Shown piece by piece: positions 47,950 to 58,704 of a DNA stretch of 64,000 bases. The position numbers and the translations under genes are program-made. Under the pieces are notes generated by a model. It saw only the letters and a list, made by a program, of their open reading frames with translations. It had not been told where the DNA came from and did not search any database. How positions within the stretch are numbered: position 1 is the first letter of the stretch; every line of letters starts with the position of its first letter. Origin of the DNA: Pyxicephalus adspersus (taxonomy: Eukaryota; Chordata; Amphibia; Anura; Pyxicephalidae); contig NC_092869.1 of assembly GCF_032062135.1 (NCBI RefSeq), positions 45,335,187 to 45,399,186 on the forward strand, in the 5' to 3' direction.

Positions 47950-48262
47950 AATTTTTTTGTTACGGGAAATGATCTTTTGTGATCGTTTCCAGCAACAGAA
48001 AAGTGACAGATCAACGAACGAGCACTGTACAGACAGCATTGTTCTGTTCTTTGAAAAGGGGAAGAACGAGCAGCACCCTGCTATGCTCTTCTCTATTGAC
48101 TTGTACAGCGGTCATTCACCATTGGTCATTCATGGATACATCAGAACATTTCCATAAATGAGGTCAGACGACCCCTGTACACATGTCAGATTCTTGCCCG
48201 AGGTGTGCCCAACCGCTCATATCGGGAGGAGAATCATCTGATGTGTGTACATTGGTGTAATT
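47950..48262 (-). mobile_element. ACACACGT MITE, diverged copy
   Basis: On the minus strand: CAATGTACACACATCAGATG, AAGAATCTGACATGTGTACA, GTGCTGCTCGTTCTTCCCC and GAAACGATCACAAAAGATCA. The same order is seen at 54484-54800 and 63668-63964. Confidence 0.65.
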
Positions 48263-48346
48263 CTCATATTTGTGGGTGGTTAAGTATAGCAACTGCAATC
48301 CCTGCTGAGAAAACAGGATAAGCCACATAAAGAAAACATATACAGG

Positions 48347-48372
48347 GTGTCCCAAAAGTCACTACACACTTT
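48347..48372. mobile_element. Mariner-like terminal repeat, solo
   Basis: ACAGGGTGTCCCAAAAGTCA resembles the GGGTGTCCCAAAAGT termini common in Tc1/mariner-class elements. No partner terminus or transposase is nearby. Confidence 0.4.
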
Positions 48373-48584
48373 CTTTTTTTCTATTTCGTTCCCAGTATCT
48401 TTCGGAGAGACTTGAGGCTATCAGTATTTGACAACTTAGGCTTTGCAGTTTTTGTTAGGGTATCATTCCCTTAACCATGGCTCACCAATTGCCATTGGAG
48501 CAAGGGGCGAGTTAAAGTTGGCGCCCGAGGCCAGGTAGCTCAGGTGGACAGGCTCCGTGTAGTCAGTATGCTGGGAGAGCCCAG

Positions 48585-48680
48585 GAGGTGTAAAATGTTG
48601 GCACTATAGAAATACTGTTTATTATTATTAGTAGTAGTAATAATAATAATAATAATAATGTTATTATTAATAAAAAAAAT
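48585..48680 (+). mobile_element. SINE tail fragment with AAT/ATT microsatellite
   Basis: ATGTTGGCACTATAGAAATA, then TTATTA, GTAGTA and AATAAT runs. This is the sense SINE tail. Confidence 0.6.
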
Positions 48681-48818
48681 GGACAGAGCTCCCTGAAATT
48701 GAACTGAAAGCCTGAAATTGCTCTCTGCACGGTTTGTGTTTGAATCTAACCCCTCACACTATATTTGTCTGCATTGTAGAATACAGAATACACATGATAT
48801 ACATTATCACATCATTAT

Positions 48819-48824
48819 TTTATT
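48819..48824 (-). promoter_or_regulatory. Possible poly(A) signal for efcab11
   Basis: AATAAA on the minus strand about 380 bases past the stop codon. It is the first such hexamer I noticed downstream; its use is not shown. Confidence 0.3.
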
Positions 48825-48843
48825 TCTGCTATCCTATATATAG

Positions 48844-48917
48844 GTTGCAAAGTTTAGCCCTGATGAAGAGGAGTGGGGGGTGCTGAGCCCATGAAATGCG
48901 TTGGATTCTCATGTAAC
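48844..48917 (+). repeat. Hammerhead-like motif, copy with outer helix I
   Basis: CTGATGA (48860-48866), extra A, hairpin GTGGG/CCCAT, then GAAATGCGT (48893-48901). CC before pairs with GG after. Beyond equal 7-base internal loops, GTTGCA (48844-48849) pairs with TGTAAC (48912-48917) with one wobble. It lies antisense within the putative efcab11 3'UTR. Confidence 0.55.
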
Positions 48918-49206
48918 TTTTTTTTAGCAACTAAAAATTCCACAAGGCCTGTCGCCCTCACTGTTTGTATTACCATTGCAGTGACCTCAGATGGGTTACC
49001 CGGTTTACAGACAGCTGCCATCACCACAAACCTACAAATTATCCTTTATACCAGTGCATCACCCACACCTCAATCCCTGCTATACAGTGTGTCACAGGAC
49101 AGGAAGTGATGGGAATCTCCCCAGGGGACATATGAGGCAACTCTTCCAATAAAACCTCCAGCCTGCCCTGGGTGCAAATGTTGGGCTTGGTTAATATACA
49201 GTCAAT

Positions 49207-49288
49207 CTAGTCCTCTGTCCCACCGTAGTCCATTGCAAATTCAAAGTCTTTGTAGCACACTAAACCGTCTGAGTCCCGATCCACTTCC
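49207..49288 (-). CDS. efcab11: efcab11 terminal coding exon (EF-hand, stop)
   Basis: EF-hand calcium-binding domain protein 11, last coding exon. The acceptor is a strong pyrimidine tract TTTTCTCCTCCAG|G. After one base completing the split Arg codon from the previous exon it encodes EVDRDSDGLVCYKDFEFAMD and YGGTED, then TAG. The loop has D1, D3, D5, G6 and V8, and D rather than E at position 12. That usually weakens calcium specificity, and as I recall it is also Asp in other EFCAB11 proteins. It is separated from the previous exon by an intron of about 11.7 kb rich in mobile elements. The cellular role of EFCAB11 is poorly defined. Identification is by family recall and exon phase. Confidence 0.85.
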
Positions 49289-49768
49289 CTGGAGGAGAAA
49301 ACACAGAAGGAAATATTATTGTTTTACCGATCATGCAAGCTTGGGCGTTCTGTGGGTGACTGCAAGTCTCAGCATGACGTATAGGTTTTATGGCTACCGG
49401 TTAGGAAATTGTAATAAATGATTGATATTAAATTTAAAGCGAGTTTGTTATCAAGAAAATATCACCGGAGGTGCCGCAACAGATAATTGTCTTGGCCTTA
49501 AAGGGAAGAAATTGTAAGAGAAATATGTTTAGTGTTAAATTTTATATCAGATCAAAGAGTTGCTGATAAATGGACCCCTGAAAATACAATGTGCTATGCA
49601 TAAGTATCCTGTAATATAATGAAGGTTGTAGACTACACGGATTTCTGTCGTAACTAATCAAAGTCACAAACTGCACACAAAAGTAAATCCCTTTTAAAAG
49701 GTAATACATATATCAAACAAAGCCATATCCCTAAATAATCAGGTAATAATAATATCCTTCTAAAAACA
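49289..49768. other. efcab11 intron sequence, nothing recognised
   Basis: Unique-looking intronic sequence. Confidence 0.5.
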
Positions 49769-49959
49769 TACCGTATTTTTCTGCGTATAAGACGCACTTT
49801 TTCTTCCCCAAAACTGGGGGGGAAAAGTGGGTGCGTCTTATACAGCGAACACAGTTTTTAAAAATAATTAAAATATCATACTCACCCGATACCGCGATAC
49901 CGCGATACCGCAATGCTGCGTGCTTCTTCTCTCCTCTCCTCCTGGCTGCAGTGCGTGTC

Positions 49960-50230
49960 TCCTCCTCCTCCGAGCGAGGAAAAGCAGGCACACGTGCCTC
50001 CGCGATCCTCCTCCTCTGAGCGAGGAGAAGCCAGGACACGTGCCCCCGCGATCCTCCTCCTCCTCAGAGCGAGGAAAAGCCAGGACACGTTCCCCCGCGA
50101 TCCTCCTCCTCTGAGCGAGGAGAAGCCGGCACACGTGCCCCCGCGATCCTCCTCCTCTGAGCAAGGAAAAGCCAGGACACGTGCCCCCGCGATCCTCCTC
50201 CTCTGAGCGAGAAGAAGCCGGCACACGTGC
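49960..50230. repeat. GC-rich minisatellite with E-boxes
   Basis: Five to six units of GCGATCCTCCTCCTCTGAGC, GAGGAGAAGCC and a CACGTG. CACGTG occurs at 49991, 50037, 50132, 50178 and 50224, with one unit mutated to CACGTT near 50083. Frames on both strands are open but reflect the repeat. Confidence 0.9.
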
Positions 50231-50314
50231 CCCTGCGATCCGGAAGCACGCTGATCCCTGCCCTAATGGAGTTCCCCCGGCTGAGAACTGAGAACCTGTA
50301 AGTACGCACAGTAC

Positions 50315-50410
50315 AGAAGGGGATAAATTGGCACAGAGTGATCAGAAGGGGATAAATTGGCACAGAGTGATCAGAAGGGGATAAATTGGCACATGAGTGA
50401 TCAGAAGGGG
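50315..50410. repeat. Tandem repeat, 29-bp unit
   Basis: AGAAGGGGATAAATTGGCAC followed by AGAGTGATC, three units and a partial fourth. Confidence 0.9.
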
Positions 50411-50615
50411 AATAATCTTTCAGAATCTTTTTTTTTCTAGATTTTCCTCTAAAATTGGGTGCGTCTTATACGCCGGAGCGTCTTATACGCCGAAAAATAC
50501 GGTAATACCAACATATACAACATACAATCAATAAAAAGACCATCACAAGGCTTTACCTCACTACTTGTGCACATATACAATAAAAAGCTATCGAATTTAT
50601 TTTCTCTGAAGCCCA

Positions 50616-50646
50616 ACGCATTTTGCAACAACAGACACTTCTTCAG
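50616..50646 (-). repeat. Hammerhead-like motif, helix I of three G-C pairs
   Basis: On the minus strand CTGAAGA (50646-50640), extra A, weak hairpin, then AAAATGCGT (50624-50616). CCC before and GGG after can pair. The GAAA block has mutated to AAAA. Confidence 0.5.
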
Positions 50647-52483
50647 GGGATTGGTAAGCAGAACAACAAAGCAAACAAACAGATATCCAAAGCACCAAGG
50701 TGATGTTAAAATTTGGATCAGTCCCACACTGCATGCAAGGTAGGAATTATGAAGAGCACTGGATTAGTGTCATTGGTATCAGGTACCAGTACCCTTTCCT
50801 GGGTCAGTGGATCAAAGGTTGTTTGATATGCACACTTCAGCCTGGTCCCACCATCTACCCAGCAAACATGCCACTAATAAAAGTCACCCATTATCGGCAT
50901 TGTAATTTACTCAGTGGCCTGCGGCCTGCGGCTGCACCTGTGATGTTCACGGTCACATGATTCAGGCTGCAGGAAAATGGCAAATAGGAAGCAAACCTGG
51001 CGGTCATGCAAATAACTGGAACAATCCCTGTCGGTGTATTTTTTTCCTAAATTAAATCTGTTGGAAAGAATTATAAATTAATCTGTTTCTCCAAAGCAAA
51101 AGCAAAAGCTTTTTTTTTAATCGATATTTAAATAATGGATTATCGGAGTGTGCAGTGTTATTTGTGCGACTGAACTACCTCACTGAATGGTACGCTTTTC
51201 ACCATGAAATTATTTTGGCGATTGCATTTAAAAACATTACAAAATGAGAAGAAGCGGGACGCGGGGTCCGTGGTCTGTGAAGACTGTAAATTTCCCCGAC
51301 ATGGAGATGAAATATGCAGATTAGGAATAAAAAATACAGAAAATCTTAATATAAAGAGAAAGCTGAGGAGGGAATGAGTTAGTTACACCTCAGCTGAGTC
51401 ATAGAGAAGAATATGGAACATTCCTGGGGGTCTAAGATTCTTCAAGGACAGGAAGCTGCCCCTCTACCCCTAGTGGCAAAAGTCCTAAGGGAACTAAAAT
51501 TCCACTTTAAAAATTTGTGATCAGGCCGGATTTTAATGCAGAATGGGACAGACGATGATCCTTTTGCAAGAAGAATTCTTACCGGCCTGATCGTTCTCTT
51601 GAGCTGTCAAAATCACTGAGCTGCGCATGTGTTGGTTGCCAGGATACCCGGCACATCCTGGCGTTTCCTGCAGTTGCAAGACTGAATGAACTCCCATGCC
51701 AGCCAACCACGATGAAGATTGAAGCAAGGAAAAAAAGGAAAAGGATGGAATAGGAACATATGAGGATAATAGGATTTAGTTAAGCTTCAATCTACGTATA
51801 TACATTAGATAGTACTACAATCCCTGTTCCATCAATCTGCTACGGCAGACTGATTAACAACCAATCAGGAATGACCAATCCTAAGTTTTTCATGCAAAGC
51901 AGTCACAAAGTGGATAATTCAAGCTCACCACAGGATGTGCATGCTCCTAGAGCTAGAAGCACATTGTCACTGTTATGGTAACAATCGGAAAGCACTTAAT
52001 GTTGTTCCTAATCATGTGACTGCCATGACAGCCAAGCACAGTGATTAGATATCCATCACACAGCTTCAGATGCCCAACTTTGGCATTTTCACTGTACAAT
52101 GCACAGACAAAGGCACAGTGACAGTTGAGGCCAACAAACTGCAGCTGTCACAGTGTAAAAAAATGTAAATCTTAAAAAAAATCTTTTTATATTCATATAC
52201 TGATATATATACATTTTTATTCATGATGCTCAGTGCTGGAATACCCAGATACTAAGCTAGCCGATATTATTGCCCTATAGGGGCCGGTCCATGACAGTCA
52301 CAACTGAATTGAAGAACACTGGCTGTCATTCATCATGGAGAACTGAGGACAACTAGTGGTGGAAAGAAGTACTGAAGGAAGGCAGATATTGCAGAAAAAA
52401 AATGTTTAAAAAATATTAGCTTTGATTTTTGACTAAAGTTCTATATCAAGAAATTAGCCTATGGACATCTTGATACTCTCCGA
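50647..52483. other. efcab11 intron; block 51040-51370 possibly conserved
   Basis: No exon was recognised in this part of the intron. The 51040-51370 segment is repeat-free. Confidence 0.35.
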
Positions 52484-52693
52484 GCTCTTAAAGCTCTCCA
52501 AGACTAGAGAAGATAGATCATGGAAGAACCTGGGTGATCCAACAAACCTGAATGAATTTCATAAAAATATTTTGCTGTTGGTTGGCGAATGTTTTGAGTC
52601 CTGGACCAGATCCATTCCTAGTTTTTCTGGATTTCCCAGGTTCTCCTATAAGAGTCTATCTTCTCCAGTCTTGAGAAGCTTTAATAAATCAGG
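52484..52693. mobile_element. GATCCAGC foldback element, copy 2
   Basis: Arms CTTAAAGCTCTCCAAGACTA to CTGGGTGATCCAACAAACCT and the reverse, ending GAAGCTTTAATAAATCAGGG. Diverged from copy 1, but the pairing is maintained over much of the arms. Confidence 0.75.
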
Positions 52694-54483
52694 GTCTCTG
52701 TCCACCTTGCTGTGTACTATTGTGAAGCAGAATCTAAGAATCAGATATTTAATATCCATTTCACTAGATATGAAAAGAAGAGGGAAGATGATCCAGCAGA
52801 GAGCAACCAATGACACGCTCAGGTATCACTCATCAGCGTAAAAATTGGACAGCGAAACAAGTGGCCAACGCAAGAATATGATACGGCATTACGAGGTGAG
52901 ATGCAAGCATCAAATCACTTTAACCACTTTAGAAGATAAGTATCTGGAAGCATCTTAAAGTTGATTATAAGCTTGAGATAATAGGCCAGAGAGGGTAATC
53001 ATTTAATCCTTTAAGAGGTGTGAAAGTGAACAAGAGAAACAGCAAACCTGGCACAGAGGAGAACAGGACATGAAAGCATAACAATAAAGTGAATGAGAGT
53101 TGGGAACAACAGTCACATGGGTGAAAATCCTTTTTGCACTTGCAAAAGTTTAGTAAAAATAAAATACCCAAAACTGACCCAACAGAAACCCCCTCTAAAT
53201 TTATGGAAAGAGCAGTTTTTCCATAGAAAGCCTGGAAGAACCTCTGCTCACTCTGCAGGATCTAGCGCGGCTCTGCAAAGGATTTGTAAAGGAAAGTCTG
53301 CAAAGGAATAGAATTTCATCCCTGTGACATTGAAGCTTTAGGCCCAACTGTATTTTTATTAAACAATAAAAAACGTATTCCATCAGCACTTGTTAAAAAA
53401 TGCATTTTTTTCCTGGCAGTGTCCTCTGCAGAGACTCCACTCACCCACTAGATGGCGTTGTGCTCCAGGTTGAAGAAAACCAGTGTCATTCAATCTACGA
53501 TCCTGGGATCCCAGGCTGTCATGCACGCTGGCTTGAGCTCACAGTACTGCTACACAAACAGCTCTCATATGTGAATACATACAACATGCAGAATAGGAGT
53601 AATGACTTTACACAGAAGCAGAAACTTGGCCAGAAGACTGCTAGATCAAAGATATATATAGCATTCTAGATAAACCAGACTTAAAGCTGTGCCTAAAAAG
53701 CATCAGGCAAGTGGGGGCAGAGGACAAGTTACTAGCAGCTAGTAATTGACTAATTATGCCTTGTACTGCACTGTGTTAATGTATGGAGGCGGTTATCCTG
53801 GCAGAGTCAGGACTTTGCTTCCTCATGTCAGAGCCTCCGGTAAGGACAACAGAGATCAGCACAGTAGGGACAATAAATTCTCACTATCAGAGAGGCAGCA
53901 TTGTCTTTGATGATCTCACATTGCAGCTATAGGACTACAGAACAGGAATAGCCGGACACACCAGAGCATGCTGATATTTTTCCGATTCAAAATAAAACTG
54001 TGGATTTGTATGGGTACTGCCGAGGAAAATTTACTTTCTAGATGTCCTTCTAACAAAGCAAATATAAACACATAATGCATGCTCATTTTTGCAGCATGTC
54101 ACATAATAGGAATGTGTTTTAGCTGTGCATTGGCTGATAATGGGACATAATTCCTATCTTTAATCTGCTCTCCCAGTGGCTTCGACGCTTCCCCCGTACT
54201 TGTTGCATATGTTTATGACGGTTCAAGTAAATGCTCGGCTGCGTTTTGTGTATTAACATCGACTTCCCCCCAAAATGTTCAGATTATTTCTTTCTATTGA
54301 CCTCATATGTTTGAATCATTGGTCTGCCATGTGAATAATCCCGCTGAGACGTTCTGCTGCAGATTTTATAGTGCAGATTACATCAAAACTTGATGTAAAA
54401 TTGACTAAAATTGAGTTTTTAGTGCTGAACAAAATCAACTTGTAAATAGAAATAATTTTGTACAGCAAAAGTAATATTGATTT
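52694..54483. other. efcab11 intron, nothing recognised
   Basis: No exon or known repeat family was recognised. Confidence 0.4.
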
Positions 54484-54800
54484 TATGTATTAAAAATGTA
54501 TCAGATGATTCTTGTCTGATAATCGCCTCAAGGCTGATATTGGATGAGAATCTGGCGTGTGTATGGCGCTTGCCGTCCAGACGATCGTCCTGGCGGATCC
54601 ATGGATGAGGAACGAGAAACGATTGTAATGAAAGTGAAGGGGAGAGAGCACAGCGGGTGCCGCTTCATTATTCTCCCCCCTTCCTCTCCATAGAACAGAA
54701 TGGTGCTATATGTACAACAAATGTTGATGATCCGTTCAGTCTTATGTTGTTGGAAAGGATCGTAAGACAAGTATTGCACGTGTGTGCCCAGCTATACAAT
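54484..54800 (+). mobile_element. ACACACGT MITE, copy with intact right end
   Basis: TCTGATAATCGCCTC, GAGAATCTGGCGTGTGTATG, TCCTGGCGGATCCATGGATG, AACAGAATGGTGCTATATGT, and a right end GCACGTGTGTGCCCAGCTAT. The reversed right end (AGCTGGGCACACACGTGCAA) matches the left end of the 63.7 kb copy (AGCTACATACACACGTTCAA), giving the terminal inverted repeat. Confidence 0.75.
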
Positions 54801-54934
54801 AAATTTCCACATTTTGTGTTTATACCGGCAAATGTGCCTATTCCCTGAGATGGGGGAAGCACAGAATTGGAGCTTTTTAATAGAAATATCACAGAGTTTT
54901 TGTCTTTAGAACAGCGATGGGTAATATGTATATA

Positions 54935-55000
54935 AATCTTGTTTATTATTATTATTATTATTTTTAATAAAAATAATAATAATGATAATAAGCGCAGATA
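54935..55000. repeat. ATT/AAT microsatellite
   Basis: (TTA)n followed by AATAAT runs; probably a SINE tail remnant. Confidence 0.85.
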
Positions 55001-55067
55001 GTAGGGTTTTATGGGCAATATAAGTAATAGCAGACTTGTCTTGGTAAGTTCCTTTATGCGGACATGG

Positions 55068-55165
55068 TCTGCTGTTGTCACGATCAGGAAACCCCACTCA
55101 GAGAAATGCCATGCAGTTATCAGGCAGGGAATGGCTGCAATGAGACTGCAGGAGATCCGCAGCAC
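55068..55165 (+). repeat. GTGACAAC repeat fragment (3' part)
   Basis: CTGCTGTTGTCACGATCAGG, AAACCCCACTCAGAGAAATG and GACTGCAGGAGATC match the 5.4 kb copy. Confidence 0.65.
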
Positions 55166-55397
55166 AGGGATGTAACAAAGAATGACACAGAGTAGATTTA
55201 ATGTCATTCAGTTAAGGTTTTCATCTTTTTCAGTCACAGAAAGAGTCCCACATGCATCCAAAGGCAGCTCACTGAGCTTGTAAGATATTCTATTAGATCT
55301 GACATAAAGCTCCCTTTGAATCTGGAAAAAAACTCAAACTGCGGGTACTTAAAAAAAAAAAGCCTGCTGGACTAATAAATATGTGAATCATAATATA

Positions 55398-55590
55398 AAG
55401 CAGTGTTTTTCTACATAACATAACTATCAGGTATTCAGAGAAGACTATATCCACACCTCACAGTACATTAGTGTGATGAACATTGGGAAGAATGTCACCC
55501 ATACAGATAGCCAAAAAGATCATTGGTGTCATTAAACCGTCCTGAGAGTCACAAATTGTTCAAGGAACCCCCAGCTACCTCTGGAGCCCC
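55398..55590 (+). mobile_element. hAT-type element, diverged copy
   Basis: It starts GCAGTGTTTTTCTAC and contains ACTATATCCACACCTCACAG (compare ACTATATCCACAGATCACAG at 13.8 kb). It ends near AAGGAACCCCCAGC. No transposase is seen. Confidence 0.55.
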
Positions 55591-56401
55591 CTGCTGTAAG
55601 GTGTGTGTAGGTACCTTCCCGCTACGCCTGGCTGTGTTAGCCAATGTCCTCTTTGGCTATATCAGCTCTGTCGGAGGGAATCCCCTTGCTAGCAATCTCT
55701 GCGCTTCCCTGCATTGTTCCGGCTGATTAATTACTCGGCTCATTTTGTTTGTTTCTCTGTTACGGAATAATAGAAGGCGCTGTATTGGCCGTGCATAAGG
55801 ACGCTCTTCACAATGCACCATTTACAAGCCGCACGGACATTAAGTAATTGACTTCCCTCTCAGGGACCAATTATACTTCTGAAGGGAGAACGTCGCCAAA
55901 TCAGGTTTGCTGCTGCAGATGGAAGCATGGAGACGATCTCGGCACAAAAGGGGTTAAAGCCAAATTCCAACCGATATAAAAGATCATCGTCTAAAAAAAA
56001 AAAAAAAAATCTATAAACATAAATATGATGCAAGTCCTTACCCGTATTTATAGTAACTCCCTGCTATATTCATTATATTGCAACCTGGGAGTATAAGGGG
56101 CAGCAATACCAATCAGGAACAGCTGATGTCTAAAGTATTGGCTTGCTGAGAAGGCTCTTATTGGCTCATTTCTTGTTCGGTGGATCAATGATCAACCTAT
56201 GTTGTGCGACGACAGCTGAGAAAACTGAGCTCACTGGACCTTGGTATTGTGTCTGGCAGGGGTGCCTGCATTACAAAACTGACTGAACAGACTTGTAAAC
56301 TGTTCTGTATTCCAACTGCTGCCTGTCCGAATCTCTGTACCAACCTCTGCTCCTAAAGAGATAGGCAGCTAAGATTCTGTGCAAATCTTGCCTTTAATTT
56401 A
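55591..56401. other. efcab11 intron; block 55720-55880 possibly conserved
   Basis: GATTAATTACTCGGCTCATT and TTAAGTAATTGACTTCCC are homeodomain-rich and repeat-free. Nothing else was recognised. Confidence 0.3.
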
Positions 56402-56545
56402 TAATATTAATATTGAACAGGATTTATATAGTGCCAACATATTACGCAGTGTTGTACATTAAATATACATTAAATAGGGGTTGCAAATGACAGACAGATA
56501 CAGACACTGACACAGGAGAAGGAGAGGACCCTGCCCCCAAGGGTG
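56402..56545 (-). mobile_element. SINE-like tail, type B
   Basis: Same as 11341-11475, with an internal duplication TTAAATATACATTAAATA. Confidence 0.75.
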
Positions 56546-57155
56546 CCCAGATTGGCCCAGCACCAGGTCCTCAGCCCTCCATTTGGTCAATTTTTACAAA
56601 AGAAGTAAAGTAATGGATCTTCCACAATTGCTGGTCAACTCTACCCAACGTTTGGAAATGACCACTACTGGATTCCTAATGGTTACCCCATCCATTTTTT
56701 GACCACTCACCTACAGCTTCCTCCCACCCTCAATTTCTGGAGAGAACACAGAGTAAGTGTAACGTCAATACTGTTTGATGCCACAGTCCACCAATGAATG
56801 GGTAACTGGGAGGAGGTCAAAGGTGGTATGAGGGCCACGTGGACTGCTTGGCATCGTTAATTTGGCCGTTTTTTATTTTGATGGACTTGAAAATGAAATG
56901 TTGCTCATTGATTGAAAATCAATCAAACTAACACCACAATGGCTTCTTCTTTAATGATTGAAATGCAAATCGCTATATTTTCACTTGCTCAAACCCTCAA
57001 TGAATGAAGACAAGCACACTGGAAATGCTATAAAATGCAATCAGACCGAAGTCAATTGTGGGCTCTGAAAAACCTCATCAGATACCTCTATGGTAAACGA
57101 AAAAAAATGTAAAACTGGAGTAATGATCCTATTGAGTGATACTTTCCCCTCCTTT
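56546..57155. other. efcab11 intron, nothing recognised
   Basis: Unique-looking sequence. Confidence 0.4.
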
Positions 57156-57296
57156 TAGATTGTAAGCTCTTCGGGGCAGGGTCCTCTCCTCCTCCTGCAT
57201 CTCTGTCTGTATATCTGTCTGTCATCTGCAACACCTATTTAATGTACAGCGCTGCGTAATATGTTGGCGCTATATAAATCCCGTTTAACAATATTA
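57156..57296 (+). mobile_element. SINE-like tail, type B, sense copy
   Basis: AGATTGTAAGCTCTTCGGGG, CTGTCTGTATATCTGTCTGT, and TACAGCGCTGCGTAATATGT followed by TGGCGCTATATAAATCCCG. This is the least diverged copy of the tail. Confidence 0.8.
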
Positions 57297-58660
57297 TTTG
57301 ATGTCTTTTCAATTCTATTCAATTGATTTACAATCAATTATTAATCTGTCTTATTTACAGGTATTCTCTGTACTTGCAAGGTCTTTAAAGAAATGTTCAT
57401 GTATTGCAGAGACTTTTTTGTCTTGACAAACACTTAAAGCAAATGTAGAATTGTCTGTCGTCTAAAGCTGTCCTCATCGCCAATGTCCCCGGTTGTTGGT
57501 GCCGGGAATGACAAATCCAATTTACGATTCACACAGCAATCCAGAAAAAGAAGGCCAGCCGCACACTGACCTATTGTAGATTTTCCCTCACTTCCTGTCC
57601 CAGTGAAGGAAGTGAAGGAAACTTTCCATCAGCAACAGAGACAGAAGTAGGGGTGGGGGGCACCAGGACCTCTGTTACATTCGATTGTAGTCAGTTTCCC
57701 CGTTTCTGATTTTGCGCTATTGAAGCGCTTGCTTCAATAGCACCATTCGCTCTACTTTTTCAGGGCTCAGTCAATCCTTGACCCATCCGAAGCCTGTGAG
57801 TGGACAGTAAGAGGAGAAACAGGTCATCAATCTGTCATTCTGTTCTCTCCTCTTATCACAATGCTTTTTATTGGACCATGAACTGATTGTCTCCTTGTGC
57901 TGCTTCCCCATCTTCCAGTCTGAGGTCTGCTATACAGGGACTGAGTGCGATATTGGGCAAGCCTTTTTTCTTTGTAGTTTAAATAGTCTGACAGGTTTAC
58001 TTTAATGCTGAAAACAATAGCATAATTTTATCTTCTTTGCTCAATAACAGGTCAAGAAACTAGGGAGAAGCAGCACATTACTAATGACAGCACGAAGAAG
58101 CAAACTGATTTGCATATATTTAAATGAGCATAAGCCCCGTTGTACAATCTATCTGCAGACTGGCCCTGCCAGGGGCCATCTGGGGAGGATGAACATCAAA
58201 TGTCACAAAGCAAAGTCACAGAAGTATTTACAAGGACTCGGCTCTTCATCCTTCTGCAGCGCTTTCTGCCTCTCCGAGTCTGTTAATCCTTCTTGACAGA
58301 TGAACAGGCTCAATGGTACCCTGCAGGCTGTAATTTAATTGTTTTCTAACCTATGGGGCAAAGTGTGAGGAATGGGCAAGGCTAGTACCGCCAGTATGGA
58401 GAAGCCAGGGCCATTTGTGGGCAGAGAAAAAAACATTGCACCGAATGAGGCTGCCATGGATCAAAGGACTACAAGTCCCACAAAACACTGAGCCTGCAGC
58501 AGTGAGGGGCATGTAGCAACCATGTGTTTAGGTAAAAAAAAAAAATTATGACATTAGACGAGAATCTTTACTTAATATAATTTCAGCGACTCCACACACT
58601 GAATGCATTAGAATACCAGTGATCTCCCCAGCCCTTTTTAACTGGGTGCACCACCCGGCA
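57297..58660. other. efcab11 intron; short foldback at 57582-57628
   Basis: CTCACTTCCTGTCCCAGTGA followed by AGGAAGTGAAG is the same foldback family as 6345-6395. The rest was not recognised. ACTACAAGTCCCACAAAAC near 58468 is a weak ZNF143-like match. Confidence 0.45.
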
Positions 58661-58704
58661 CTTTTCAGTAACCGCCCAGCTGTTTTTGGGCGATTACTGA
58701 AAAG
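58661..58704. repeat. Near-perfect 18-bp hairpin
   Basis: CTTTTCAGTAACCGCCCA (58661-58678) and TGGGCGATTACTGAAAAG (58687-58704) pair with one mismatch around an 8-base loop. Flanking GTGCACCACCCGGCA suggests it belongs to a dispersed element. Confidence 0.85.

Larger units (their letters stand above)
49769..50504. mobile_element. CCGTATTTTT MITE carrying minisatellites
   Basis: Left end TACCGTATTTTTCTGCGTAT followed by AAGACGC; right end is its reverse complement, ending AAAAATACGGTA. Further inside, GGGTGCGTCTTATA is repeated near both ends. The interior holds a GC-rich 46-49-bp array (49960-50230) and a 29-bp array (50315-50410). This terminal sequence is common in vertebrate genomes; the superfamily is not assigned here. 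Confidence 0.85.

Noticed and set aside
49868..50226. Overlapping frames on both strands rich in Arg, Gly and Glu
   Set aside because: They are products of the GC-rich minisatellite within a MITE.
55523..55726. 67-codon plus-strand frame with a hydrophobic stretch, loosely like an acyltransferase membrane segment
   Set aside because: It starts in a hAT remnant, has no clear splice borders, and the similarity is too weak.
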